Part shown: positions 22,085-32,657 of the stretch, in pieces
Layout: every line of letters starts with the position of its first letter
Numbering within the stretch: position 1 is the stretch's first letter
DNA from: Apoda limacodes
Taxonomy: Eukaryota; Arthropoda; Insecta; Lepidoptera; Limacodidae
Direction of reading: 5' to 3'
Length of the DNA: 64,000 nt
Assembly (NCBI GenBank): GCA_946406115.1
Contig: OX291544.1
Coordinates: forward strand, 26,553,521 to 26,617,520
Made by a program: the position numbers and the translations under genes
The notes under the pieces: generated by a model
Database searches by the model: none
Told to the model about the DNA's origin: nothing
Seen by the model: the letters and a program-made list of their open reading frames with translations, nothing else

Positions 22085-25000
22085 TACTATGTGGCTTATA
22101 CCCCATAGAGGGGCAAGCTATTACATTGATGTGTAAGTGTGAGAAGGAAAGACGAAGCCTTCGCTATCTTGCTCCATTAGTCTCAATCAGACACATTCAC
22201 AAGTTCACTTGCTTGACATATACTTTGGTATATTCACACAAGCATTTTATTCAAAACATTGTGCACTCTGTCAAAAGAATAAAATATTGCACGGTCTTGG
22301 GCCTTGGGTCATGTAAGGTCAAGCCTGGTCATTCTCAAATAAATGGTACTGTATTTGAACTATCAATTATTATCTTGTTCAAAATAAAAATAAATATCAA
22401 TATCACTTCCTTACTTTATCGTTATCAATTTTATGAACGTCTTAGTGTCTGCTGCGAAAACTTGTTGTTATTTAATATTGTGTATGAAGTCTGGGTTGGA
22501 GAAGGTTAAGAACCCATGTACGTAGATAAGTAAATTATGTAAAGTAGGCATATTATTTAGTAGATGCAATTCATTTGTCAAATCTAAACTGAGAACAGCC
22601 TGCTATAACAGGTATCAAAAGATATATTGCAATATTCTGTTAGGTTTAAAATGAAAATTATGAAACATACAATACACAATGTTTTTGAGCCTGCAATATT
22701 TTTAATTCATTAGTAATGCAAGGAAAATTAGTTTTTGATAATTGCAGTTTACCTATGTATTTACATAATAAAAACATGATTGGCAAAAAAAATCTCGATA
22801 CTTTGCGTTTTGGATAAGTATATTTTGCAAACACTCAGCTAGCCAAACTTCTAATTTTGAATTAATTCATTTTTTATTTGTTTATAATTTTTCTGATTTA
22901 TTATTTTACAATATTTATACGCGGGGAGCGTATTCGTCCAATTTTAAGAAAATCGTAAGCAACAAACTTTTAAATATATATTTATTTTAAAAAGAAGCTA
23001 TCTGAGTAAAATTTTGTTTTGTCGATCTTTTCTATTCATTATGATATTCCCTATTGTAATAAGTTAAAGCAAATACGAGGGATTTTATTAAAAAAGTCGA
23101 GGGTTTGATCCCACCTTATATAAAAAAGCACTAGCCATTGAGTCAGGGGAAGGCATTGGCATGTCGCCTGGACATAGCGGAGGTGTTTGATCGGGTCTGG
23201 CACCGGGGTCTTCTATCGAAGTTGCCATCTTACGGAGTGCCCGAGGGTTTGTGCAAATGGGTGGCTAGCTTTTTGTCCGACAGAAGCATACGAACCGTAG
23301 TTGACGGTAGTTACTCTGATAGCATGGATATTAATGCTGGTGTCCTGCAAGGCTCTGTGCTGGCTCCTACGCTGTTTGCACTGCACATTAATGCTGGTAT
23401 CCCGCAAGGCTCTGTGCTGTCTCCTACGCTGATTCTTATGCATATCAATTACATGTTGGACATCAACAACATGCATTGCTTTGCAGATGAAATTACTGGA
23501 GACGCTTATTACACGGGTCGTGCAAACATCCCTCGTACCGTTGTGGAGCAAAACCGCGTAGATCTTGTGTCTCAAATCGATACCACACTGTCCAAGGTCT
23601 CTGACTGGGGGCGGGTAAACTTCGTCTGATTCAACCCTACAAAGACACAAGTCTGCGAGTTCACCGCTAAGAAAACCCCATTCACTGTGGTCCCACAATT
23701 CTAGAACACTCCCCTCTCCATCTCCAAGAGCATTGGGATCCTTGGTGTTGACATCTCCAGCAATGTTCAGTGCCTATATCATTTGCAAGGCAAGGTGAAG
23801 CTGGCGTCCAAAAAACTAGGTGTAATCAACAGAGCGAGGCAGTGCTTCACGTCGGGGCAAAGGTTGCTGCTTTACAAGTCGCAAATTCGGCCCCAATATG
23901 GAGTATTGCTGCCATCTCTGGGCGAGTGCACCCGAATACCAGCTTGGCCCTTTAGACTTGGTTCAACGAAGGGCTATAAGAATTGTCGACGATGTCGAAC
24001 TCACTTGCCGTATCGAACCCTTAAGTCTGAGGAGAGACTTTGCCTCCCTGTGTGTGTTCTACCGGTTGTACAATGGGATGTGTTCTAAGAAATCGTTTGA
24101 CATGATGCCCACGGCTATTTTCTACCATCGCACCACTTCGGCACCGCACTGAATTCATTCTCACACTCTAGAACCGAAATGGTCGCGTACAGTGCAGTTT
24201 CAGAGAAACGTCCTCCCGCGAACGCTTGGATTGTAGAATGAGCTCCCTCCCACGGTTTCCTCTAAGGACTACATTATGGGGTTCTTCAAGAAAGATGTTA
24301 TTGGGTTTTTGAAGGGTCGGTAACGCGCGAGTGATACCCCTGGTGTTACATGCGTCTATAGGCCACGGTGACCGCTTACCATCTGGAGTATCGTGTGCTT
24401 GTTTGCCACCTTAGAGGTATAAAAAAAAATTTATATATAGTCAGCTCATTAAAAGCTATACTACAAACCAGAGCATTTTAACTATATATGGGTTTTAGGT
24501 AATCCGCTTATCTAGTCCTATCCAATCTTTATAAAGCAATCTTTATGATCTCACACACTTACCTGACTTACTTATTACATAATTATATCGGCACTTAAAT
24601 ACAATTCCATTTTTTTGTTACTTCAGGCTCAGGGCACATCAGAGGCTCCACAGTGGTGATACTTTCAATTGTAAATCAGATGGTTGCACTAAGTTCTTTA
24701 CAACACTCAGTGATTTGAAAAAACATGTACGAACTCATACCCAAGAAAGGCCATACAAGTAAGTTTTTATGTGAATAAAATATATTCCCCAAATGACACA
24801 TTTCATTCTTTTTAAATTCAAGAATATGTCCTCTTGACTTTTTGAACTCATTTTTAATATTTTTTAAATGAAGAGACTTCTAATGGTCTCATTTATCAAG
24901 TTATGAAGGCAGTTTGAATTGATGAAATACATACACCTTATACCCTTTTTATTGAAATATATAGGTAATAAAAATAAATATATGACAAAATAATACAAAA

Positions 25001-28000
25001 ATAAAATTTGGGCTTGATTGTAGATTAATAAAATCAAATTTTGATTTTTAAATTCAAACAAAATAAAATGTTTTCCAGATGCAAAATAGAAGCTTGTGGC
25101 AAATCGTTTACAGCATCGCACCATCTAAAAGCACACGCACGCACGCATTCTGGCGATCGCCCGCACGCTTGCGCCGAGCCTACTTGTGGGAAGTTGTTCT
25201 CCTCTACAACCAGTCTAAAGGTCCATGCTAAGAAACATGAGGTAAGTTTGAGATTTTTTTAAATTTTAAGTATATTATATCTCAGAGGGCGTCCATTAAT
25301 TACGTGAGGTATTTTTTTTTATTATTTGCAAACCCCCCCTCCCCCTTGGTGTGATGTGGTAGGTAGAGCATTTAATCTGAGATAATTTTTTTTAATGCAC
25401 GTCGCCAGATTCGTCACTAAAAACTTGAATGCCGTGGATATAGCTCGTTTACCTTGGCCAACTCGTAGCCCGGACCTTCATCCATATACAACATATATTT
25501 TTTGCTTGGGAACAGTCACAAAATGCCATCTTCTGTGATCCATCAAAGGCATTCGACTGCGTTCAACATGAACATACAAAAACTGAGTCATTATGGTATT
25601 GTAGATTTGGCTCATGAGCTTATCCGCTCATATTTTAAGTAGTAGAATGCAAAAAGGTTTAAATCACTGAAATAAAATCCAATGGCTCAGAAGTAAAATC
25701 AGGAGTTCCTCAAGGTTCTATTTTAGGTCCTCTTCTATTTTTAATTTACATAAATGAAATGAGAGAATAACACTTCTCTTTAATATAAAGTTGACAAAAA
25801 TAAAGCTAATTTTGACGACGTAAGTAGTGCACTTTCTCAGGCGTCTTCAGTGGTTTACGGCTTAATGAAAAACTTTTACTAAATTAAAAAAATACTTTTC
25901 TGAAAACTGTATCAAAGTCGGTTCAGCCAGACGCGAGATAATCGCGTACAAACATACAAAAATACATACACGTGAGAGCATAAAAATCGACCACCCCTTT
26001 TTTATTTTTTCGGATTTTTAAGAAAACATACAAATATACAATATAGTGTGTCAAATAAAAGGGTATCAAATAAAAGCTTATCAGGGTAATAAAAGGGTAT
26101 CAAATAAATAGGGTGTCAAGTAAAAGCTTATTTCAGTACCTATCCAACGATACTAAATTGTGCTTATAAAGAAGCACTAATTAGCTTTTTAAGCCGGTAA
26201 TTATCAACCCTACCGAAAAAATTACAAAAAATCTTAGTAACTAGTGTTTCGTCCCCTTGCGGTGATGACTTCTTCCATCCGGTTTCTCATCGATCTGATG
26301 AGCCTAATAATGAATGCCTTTGGAATGGCGTCCCGTTCTTCGTGCACGGCTTCTTGCAGCTTTTGGAGACACGTTGGGGCTGTAGTTCTCGCCCAAATTC
26401 TCCTTTTTAGCTGTGCCCACATATGCTCAATGGGGTTTAAGTCATGACTCCGCGCTGGCCACTCGGTTACTGGAATTCCAACTTCCTGAAGATACTGCCT
26501 CACTATTGCTGTAGTATGTGGTCTGGCATTATCTTGCATTAAAGTGAAGCCGTCGCCAATCAATCCAGCAAATGGGACCACATGCTCTTCGAGGACTTCA
26601 CTGACGTAGCGTTGAGCAGTCAATTCTCCTGATCCAAGGTTCTGGGACGCTCCGACGATGAAAACAAGTTCCGTCTTTGCTTCTAGGGAAATCGCACCCC
26701 AAACCATGCACGATCCTTCTCCATAACGGACACGATCGCTGATGCAGCATTGGGCAAATCGCTTTGCCGGCCTTCTTATTACTCTTCCCCGTCCGTCGTT
26801 ACCAAATAAACATATTCTGCACTCGTCTGAGAACGGTACGGCTTGACATTGGTCAATGGACCAATTTAGGTGTTCTCTGGCAAACCGAAGCCGGGCATAT
26901 CGATGCGCTGTGGTCAATTTCGGGCCGTTGGCTGGTCCGTGTGCCTTCAAATTAGTCTTCTTTTGACGGTCCACCGACTCACACTGACGTTTCTTGCCGA
27001 TTGGAGTCTCTGCCCCAGCTGAACTGCGTTGAGGCGACGATCCCGGAGAGAAGTAGCAGTCGTCACGCTAGGTAGTGGCTCGACTCCGGCCAGATCCGTG
27101 TCGACGAACGTAGCCACCAGAAGCCAGAAACCTCTAGTGTACACGACGTACTGTAGATCTTCTCAGGTTAAGTTCTCGAGCCACTTGAGAATGATTGTGG
27201 CCAGCTTGGATCAATGCAACAGCTTGGGCGGTTTCTTGAGGCGTGGTGTCCATTCTTCAAGGTGGTAGGTCAGATACACCCGTTCAACCTGCGGCCAGCG
27301 GTAACAGCTGTTTTACGGGCTTTTCCTGACAGCCGCACCGGCACGCAGCGTTTACTCCGAGCAATCACAGCAACGAGCATCACCGTCTTCGGCTGTCCGC
27401 ACAGCGAATTCCTACGAGCTCTGGAAAGTTTACTTACCGCCATGCCAAACATTACTCAATGTAATTTTCCGTGGTCTTCTGTAAGGTGGAGGTGCTTGTA
27501 CTTCCCCATTTCGGGCTGCTTATTCAAGCGAGTACTCGCTTTGCCCTACTTTTATTGTTTAGGCGACACAGTAGAGTCAGAATCTTTATCGAAAGCAATG
27601 AACTTCGAACGGAGTCAAACTAATGGAATGAATTGTGTTATTGTGTGCTTAAATACTGTAATTCATTCATTACTAATGTAACGTCAGTACATTTTGCTAA
27701 TTAAGCTAGTCTCTTCCTGTGGTCTGAGACTAGAAACGCTTTACAATTCTAAAAAAAATGTCCCGCAATGGGTAGTGATGTGCAGTTCGATTTTGAATAT
27801 AGCAATGAGGTTTTTTTGCTCGCTGCGCTCTGGATTTGCATGTTATCTTTTGGCAAATCTCACAAAATGAGCATCACTTGAGTATAATCAAAAAGCCCAT
27901 GTACATTGAAGAGTGTATCTATTTTAAATTTAAAAAAGTCCCTATTTCACTAAAGGTATCCACGATAGTGATATACACCTATAAAAATCAATAAAAAAGT

Positions 28001-29858
28001 TCTTAGCATTAGCGTCTGTGTCTGTAAGTTAGGTTGACTCTGTGAAATGAAATTTTTTTAGTTGAAAGTGTCCTTCTCATTTAAATACATTTCGGTTGAT
28101 ACTCGACTCTTACACAAATTCGTAGCTTGATTCCAATTTGTACGCTCTAGTAACCTATGTTGGGTTTTAGTAAGTTTGAAGCAAGATCTAAAATTCGTAT
28201 TGATATCAGTTTCGGTGGTAAGACTGCATGTTTGTTAAAAAAAATTATCAATATTTTTTTAAAATTATAAATATTAGTATTAATATTAAACAAGCACATT
28301 ATTGACAAATTGCTTAATACATATATTGAAATGAATGTTTTCTTAATCTTATTCGCAGAACGAAGCAGAAACGCTGGGTGTAGATATTAAAAAGAGACAG
28401 CTAACAAAACCTGTAACTGACTGGATGAATTGGGAAGATTTATTAGAGTCTTTTGGAAAATTTACCACAGAATCAAAATCTAATGATGACAGATTAGAAG
28501 ATATCCCGCTACCAAGTAACAATGTAGATTTAACAGAATTGCTTTTTGACAATACTTCACATACCACTACTAAGGCTAACGAATCTAATAGTTTAAATGT
28601 TGATTATAATTTAACCAATCTAGGTGTAGACTTGTCTCCATTTGTTGAAATCAAAACTGTTAAGAAAACTTATGATGACAGTTCTTGGGTAGACGTTAAT
28701 GACTTGGAATCAATTGTGCCATTAACAACACCAGTGATTGACAACGATTTTAAAATGAAAGTAAAAACAAAAGCAATGCAATTAGCTTTAGCTAATGAAA
28801 TCGAATTCCAAGCGCCGTGGGTGGATGTTAGTACGTTAGCAGCATCAATTTCGGAAGCCCCTGTAAGCATCAAAGAAAAATCCCCCGAAAGTATATTTAC
28901 ACTGGCAACTTTTGTACCTACGCATATGCAGAGTTACATCGATTTGAATTCAGAAGTTGCACCTACAGCTAATGTTCTAACTCAAGATTCTTTCGATCTA
29001 AATACTCCCAATATACTCGATGAGAAAGTATTTGACGATACGGAAATAGTTACTAACCTTGACAGCAAACTTGACGACCTCGATATTTTTTTGAAAAGCC
29101 CCGAATCTTCCGATGATCGATCTTTAAATACTCCTCCTCCATCAAAAATCAAACATAATGTTGAAATAAATCCCGCAAATTCTGTACTTTTTAATACAGA
29201 TTTTACATTAGAGGACACATTATTGTTCGATAACGAACCTCCATCAGATATGTACGTTGTAAGAACTGAGAATATATTTGGAAAAGAAATCGCAAAAAGG
29301 AACGCTTTGGAGCAACTTGCAGCAGATGCAGGAATTTGTTCTTGTATGGATTGTAAATGTGACCCTTCTGATGGAGAATGTAGAAATTGCAATGAAAAAG
29401 CTCACAGTGAACCTGATTCTAATGCTAATTGTTGCACCGAAGATACATGCTCCTGCGTCGATTGTAAATGTGATCATGCATCTATGAAATGCGTTGCAGG
29501 ATGTGGAAGAGCAACTGATACAAATCATAACACATTTTTGCATTACCATCGTAGACATAACAATTCTAATCTGGAAGAACTGGGTGTTTATACGTTACAT
29601 GATGATGAAACACCAACAATTGATCTTATTAATAATCTTAAATGTGTTTGTAAAACTGAGGAAAACAGCGAGGAGGGGCAATGTTGTAGTAGTGAAAAAG
29701 ATAGAAAAGAATGTTCAAAATCTAATGACAAATCTAAAACTTGTTGCGTCACAATTTGTTTTAGAAAATTAGATGCGTTTAAACAGTTTCTTAATAGCAA
29801 TGACTTATTATTTCAGTCTTTTAAAAATCATAGCTTGAACTTAACAACCAGCTCGTAA
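19034..29858 (+). CDS. MTF-1: Metal-responsive transcription factor MTF-1 (six exons)
   Basis: Joined coding exons: 19034-19266, 20867-21039, 21866-22016, 24627-24758, 25079-25241, 28359-29858. That is 2352 nt encoding 783 residues; phases match at every GT..AG junction. Residues 112-283 form six adjacent C2H2 fingers. Signature segments [49 protein letters not shown] and ASHHLKAH identify MTF-1 rather than another zinc-finger protein. Known MTF-1 proteins enter the nucleus and bind metal response elements (TGCRCNC) in metallothionein and metal-transport genes on zinc, cadmium or copper exposure. The C-terminal part is acidic and cysteine-rich (residues 611-666 and about 713-755) and resembles the copper-sensing cluster of Drosophila MTF-1. 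The start is fixed by an in-frame TAA at 19025-19027. Intron positions are my reading of splice consensus, without transcript data. Confidence 0.93.
19267..20328. other. MTF-1 intron 1, left part
   Basis: AT-rich intron with no supported element until the LINE tail at 20329. Confidence 0.5.
20329..20500 (-). mobile_element. Jockey-type LINE 3' end fragment in MTF-1 intron 1
   Basis: On the - strand it reads the same 3' end as the larger element at 23138-24430: a block about the reverse of ggtggcaaacaagcacacgg, then a gaagggtcgg stretch, ending in an A-run (T9 at 20330-20340 on the + strand). It is truncated at its 5' side. Confidence 0.7.
20867..21039 (+). CDS. MTF-1: MTF-1 coding exon 2 (finger 1)
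   Basis: The acceptor is tttaattttcag. A basic stretch (DKSKRK, residues about 98-103), possibly a nuclear localisation signal, precedes finger 1: C112, C117, H130, H134. The donor is AAAG then GTAGCC, weaker than the others. Reading through it would add an unrelated tail ending at 21161. Confidence 0.88.
21040..21865. other. MTF-1 intron 2
   Basis: It contains a short GGTTCCGTA-family end at about 21181-21210 (caggtcaagtgcgagtcaga) and otherwise nothing recognised. Confidence 0.5.
21866..22016 (+). CDS. MTF-1: MTF-1 coding exon 3 (fingers 2 and 3, part)
   Basis: The acceptor is atattccag. It holds finger 2 (C142, C147, H160, H164) and the cysteines C172 and C177 of finger 3. The donor is TATAG then GTAAGT, splitting the arginine codon 186. 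Confidence 0.9.
22051..22080. repeat. (AC)15 microsatellite in MTF-1 intron 3
   Basis: Pure AC dinucleotide run of 30 bases, starting 34 bases after the exon 3 donor. Confidence 0.95.
23115..24430 (+). pseudogene. Degenerate jockey-type LINE reverse transcriptase
   Basis: The first frame (23138-23629) includes RT motif A ([19 protein letters not shown]), a motif B region (QGSVL) present twice, and the catalytic region [12 protein letters not shown] in place of the usual ADD. A stop ends it at 23627-23629. Downstream, other frames give the C-terminal region ([15 protein letters not shown], then [19 protein letters not shown] and [17 protein letters not shown]), followed by HRTT. The copy ends in an A-run at about 24422-24430. 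It lies in sense orientation in MTF-1 intron 3 and is 5'-truncated, with no ORF1 or endonuclease. Inactive relic. Confidence 0.85.
24627..24758 (+). CDS. MTF-1: MTF-1 coding exon 4 (finger 3 end, finger 4)
   Basis: The acceptor is gttacttcag. It completes finger 3 with H190 and H194 and holds finger 4 (C201, C206, H219, H223). Finger 3 is joined to finger 4 by a short SGDTFN linker, as in other MTF-1 proteins, instead of the usual TGEKP type. The donor is ACAA then GTAAGT. Confidence 0.92.
24759..25078. other. MTF-1 intron 4
   Basis: Short AT-rich intron of 320 bases. No element is seen. Confidence 0.6.
25079..25241 (+). CDS. MTF-1: MTF-1 coding exon 5 (fingers 5 and 6)
   Basis: The acceptor is atgttttccag. 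It holds finger 5 (C231, C236, H249, H253) and finger 6 (C261, C266, H279, H283). It ends at a codon boundary (CATGAG then GTAAGT). Confidence 0.92.
25400..25485 (+). pseudogene. Tc1-like transposase scrap in MTF-1 intron 5
   Basis: The frame reads [13 protein letters not shown] followed by [13 protein letters not shown]. The WPTRSPDL segment resembles the WPxxSPDLNPIE block that carries the third catalytic residue in Tc1-type transposases. Only this fragment is recognisable. Confidence 0.5.
25515..25785 (+). pseudogene. LINE reverse-transcriptase fragment in MTF-1 intron 5
   Basis: It has [13 protein letters not shown] (RT motif A, where LSKAFDCVDH is typical), then LSHYGI, a stop, and [20 protein letters not shown] (motif B). 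Frames are interrupted. It resembles CR1/jockey-group RTs and is not the same family as the copy at 23138. Confidence 0.75.
26048..26134. repeat. Short irregular tandem repeat
   Basis: The unit g(t/a)(g/a)tcaaataaaaggg or ...agctta occurs about five times: tgtcaaataaaaggg, tatcaaataaaagctta, gtaataaaaggg, tatcaaataaataggg, tgtcaagtaaaagctta. It lies between the LINE scrap and the Tc1 relic. Confidence 0.65.
26234..27253 (-). pseudogene. Frameshifted Tc1-like (DD34E) transposase
   Basis: The main frame (26974 back to 26234) contains the first catalytic region FSDECR, the second [10 protein letters not shown] and the third [16 protein letters not shown]. Exactly 34 residues separate the second D from E, the Tc1 signature. 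Upstream, the paired helix-turn-helix region lies in other frames: one with [16 protein letters not shown] from an ATG at 27253-27251, another with [10 protein letters not shown] and [13 protein letters not shown]. At least two frameshifts break it, so it is inactive. It is antisense within MTF-1 intron 5. I could not identify terminal inverted repeats. Confidence 0.85.
27254..28358. other. MTF-1 intron 5, right part
   Basis: The GC-richer block to about 27480 may be the 5' flank of the Tc1 element. The rest is AT-rich intron with nothing recognised. Confidence 0.45.
28359..29858 (+). CDS. MTF-1: MTF-1 last coding exon (acidic and cysteine-rich C-terminus)
   Basis: The acceptor is cttattcgcag. 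It encodes residues 285-783. The first half is acidic and serine/threonine-rich, suited to transactivation, and contains two WVDV motifs (tryptophans at about 394 and 438). Residues C611-C628 and C648-C666 form two tandem clusters, each beginning CSCxDCKCD. A third cysteine-rich patch (KCVCK to about residue 755, including CCSS and TCCVTICF) follows. The stop is TAA at 29856-29858. Confidence 0.92.
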   Translation, partial: NEAETLGVDIKKRQLTKPVTDWMNWEDLLESFGKFTTESKSNDDRLEDIPLPSNNVDLTELLFDNTSHTTTKANESNSLNVDYNLTNLGVDLSPFVEIKTVKKTYDDSSWVDVNDLESIVPLTTPVIDNDFKMKVKTKAMQLALANEIEFQAPWVDVSTLAASISEAPVSIKEKSPESIFTLATFVPTHMQSYIDLNSEVAPTANVLTQDSFDLNTPNILDEKVFDDTEIVTNLDSKLDDLDIFLKSPESSDDRSLNTPPPSKIKHNVEINPANSVLFNTDFTLEDTLLFDNEPPSDMYVVRTENIFGKEIAKRNALEQLAADAGICSCMDCKCDPSDGECRNCNEKAHSEPDSNANCCTEDTCSCVDCKCDHASMKCVAGCGRATDTNHNTFLHYHRRHNNSNLEELGVYTLHDDETPTIDLINNLKCVCKTEENSEEGQCCSSEKDRKECSKSNDKSKTCCVTICFRKLDAFKQFLNSNDLLFQSFKNHSLNLTTSS

Positions 29859-31224
29859 CTACATTGTTCGCTTCTCTATTTGCATTTAATAACTCGTTCA
29901 TACAAGAGCAATTCCTTGCTTTATTCTCTGTTCGAACATTTAGTTTATAATTATTTTCGTGCTTAGTTCCATGATATATGTTTCTTGTTTGTAATTTTAG
30001 TTGGTTTCGCTTGCAATTTATGTGATACATTGTTAATTGTACAATTACATTTTAATTTGTGTTACAAAATTTCATAAAAGGCAAGAGTATTTATAAACCT
30101 TCTAAAAATCGACAATTATCTGTTATCTAAACATAGGAAATACTCTTATTTTGTTCCTTTTTAGTAAACCTTATTGTGTACATGAAATACACATATTTTT
30201 TCTACTCTCATCATATTTAACATTTAGGTATGGTATGGTAAATTTAGGCAAACATAAAAGAATTGGGCTGGTCCCAATAATGTGTTTCCACAAACGTTTT
30301 GATAAATTTATTAGAAAGAAAATTTCTACAAAGTACAAATTAGGATAAAAAGGAACATGTTTTTTAAAAATTACCTGTAAAATGAGTATTGTGCAAAGTT
30401 ATTTAGAAGCTAATATAGTATTAAGGTCACACAACACTGAAGCAAAATAACAATGGTGTTGGTAGAAACTATGAAAATTAAAAGTGCTTTTTGTAAATCC
30501 CATTACTAATTGTTCATGTTGATTAATTTTTGTCAGTTACTGGGTTAATAGAAACGAATGTTTTTATTGAGATTTTAATATATTTATAGTGGTGTCACAC
30601 ACACAAATCAAGCCGTGGTGCAAATTGGATTTGATTTAGTTTACACGGTTGGTAGCCATTACATGAACACGTTTTCCCTTTGGTGCTCCTCTCGATATCA
30701 TTATGCTCGGTAAACTGGTCTGGTTTCTACTTTATTTACATACATATACAATGAAATAGCCTCTTCATCTTGCACATTTGTTGTCTTGTGCCTCTCAGAC
30801 TTGCGGTTTGGAATGAAATACAAGATTAAAGACAACAAATATTAAATTAGATATATGTTTCTGATTTATTATTTATTTATAAATTGCCACACTAGCTAGT
30901 AATAGACGCTTTCACGTCAAAACTACTCACAAAAAAGTTGTAGATTTTATAAATCAAGTGGTAGCTCAATGCCAAAGATTATGTATTATTTTGTGTAAAC
31001 ACAAATAATACTTATGAATCACAAAAGCTATAATTATTTTTAAATCGATATATACGTAGCTAAGTAGTTTACATACATCTATGTCACACGTCACTGGAGA
31101 ATATAAAAAAAGGAGTGATATATGTCGCACTTTTGCCACTACCTTCATCTCACTAGGAACCACAATATGTTGTGTTACACTGCTTAATGCAGTATGATAA
31201 CTCGATTAGTACATTATAGTAATA

Positions 31225-31575
31225 TATGATACGAGTGGGCTCAAAATAAGTGCCTTTTCATAAACAGGCTCATAAATATATAGTGCCTTTTAACAAATTG
31301 GCTCGTAATTGTTTAGTAGTTTTAATGTGCCTCTTAATTGACTGGCTCATAATTCCGTTGATTTTTAAAAGTTGGTTGTAAACATGATTTAAATGTTTAT
31401 TTTAACGAACCCAGCTCATAATTCTCTATTTGTTTTTTTAAAGTCTTATTATTATTTTGAACATAACTTTTAAATAAAAAAATATAATAAAAATACATTT
31501 TATAATTTTCTATTTGTCCTTTTATTAAATAGTTTTATGTTTATGTGCCTTTTAGCAAACGGGTTTATAATTTAT
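31225..31575 (+). repeat. Irregular repeat of a GGCTCATAAT-T phrase
   Basis: Variants of gtgcctttta..aa..ggctcata(a/t) recur: gtgccttttcataaacaggc, tagtgccttttaacaaattg, taatgtgcctcttaattgac, and finally atgtgccttttagcaaacgg. The spacing is 45-80 bases with drift. It is a degenerate low-order repeat within the likely 3' UTR. Confidence 0.45.
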
Positions 31576-31590
31576 ATATATATATATATA
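31569..31590. repeat. (TA)n microsatellite
   Basis: A run of TA dinucleotides followed by tgtatatg. Confidence 0.8.
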
Positions 31591-31911
31591 TGTATATGTG
31601 GACGTATGTATATTTTTGTTTTACGCCATAGAAGTTGGTTTGAAATTATTAAAGTGCCATGGTAAATACATGTATGTATATTGTAACAAAATAGCATTTA
31701 ATATATAATTTGTTTTAAAATATTGGTGCTACTGAACGCTAACGAAACAGTTGAGAATGGTGCCATCATGTTTTGTACTTAAATGTTGTGCTTTTAAATT
31801 TTAGAAATGTTGAATAATTTTATAAGATTTTTATAGATTATTGTGCAATGTAATATTCATATTGGTAAGCTATCTTGCCTTGGTGCTTTACTTATCTAGT
31901 CCATGTAACAA

Positions 31912-31917
31912 AATAAA
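31912..31917 (+). terminator. MTF-1: Candidate MTF-1 poly(A) signal
   Basis: AATAAA followed 15-25 bases later by ttttttgtgtttccttg, a plausible GT-rich downstream element. Confidence 0.4.
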
Positions 31918-32106
31918 TGCTTTATTAATTTTTTGTGTTTCCTTGATTATCCTGAAATAAGTTTGAAAATGCAATTTGAAAATGTTATTATAATTTGATA
32001 TAGGTACTACTAAAAAGTGATGTGGTTGTCAAAAATAAATATAATTTAATGACTCTGTCCCCATTTGATGTACTTGAACGAAAAAAGTTCATTTTAGGAA
32101 CATTTT

Positions 32107-32657
32107 TATGGTTCCGTAGCCAAATGGCAAAAAACGGAACCCTTATGGATTCGTCATGTCTGTCTGTCTGTCCGTCCGTAGGTATTCTGTAAACTGCATT
32201 AAGATTTTCACATCAAAGTAGAAAAAAAAAAAAAAAAAAAATTTTGGGGGTTCCCCATACTTAGAACTGAAAATCAAAATTTTTTTTCAATAAATCCATA
32301 CGTGTGGAATATCTATGGATAGGTCTTCAAAAATGATATTGGGGTTTCCAATATCATTTTTTCTAAACTAAATAGTTTGCGCGAGAGACGCTTACAAAGT
32401 GGTAAAATGTTTGCAACTGTAACTTCTAAATAAGAGACTGTTAGAACTAAAAAATAATGTATGATGTACATTACTATGCAAACTTCCACCGAAAATTGGT
32501 TTGAACGAGATCTAGTAAGTAGTTTTTTTTTTAATACGACATAAATCGTTAACCGCAATTTACCTTTCATTCAATCAACATAAATATAAAAAAAAAGAAC
32601 ACGTACGGTACGGAACCCTTCGTGCGCCAGTCCGACTCGCACTTGGCCGATTTTTTT
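32107..32657 (-). repeat. GGTTCCGTA-family dispersed repeat, near full length
   Basis: The ends are atggttccgtagccaaatgg (left) and cgccagtccgactcgcactt then ggccgatttttt (right). A run of tctgtctgtctgtccgtccg is near the left, an A19 tract lies at 32222-32240, and ggtacggaaccctt precedes the right end. Shorter copies: 4961, 35012, 42585, 54157, 55120, 60000, 63660. An ORF of 85 codons inside is incidental. Confidence 0.7.

Larger units (their letters stand above)
29859..31940 (+). other. Probable MTF-1 3' untranslated region
   Basis: No coding gene is present after the stop. The first convincing poly(A) signal with a GT-rich downstream element is at 31912-31917. Between them lie AT-rich sequence and several copies of a tttagtagttttaa-like and ggctcataatt phrase around 31225-31560. 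The true 3' end could be earlier. Confidence 0.35.

Noticed and set aside
22033..22509. 158-codon ORF in MTF-1 intron 3
   Set aside because: It begins in the AC microsatellite, has no domain and lies within an intron supported by strong splice sites.
23213..23698. 161-codon - strand ORF
   Set aside because: It is the antisense shadow of the LINE reverse transcriptase.
28982..29558. Long - strand ORFs opposite the last MTF-1 exon
   Set aside because: They are shadows of the MTF-1 coding frame.
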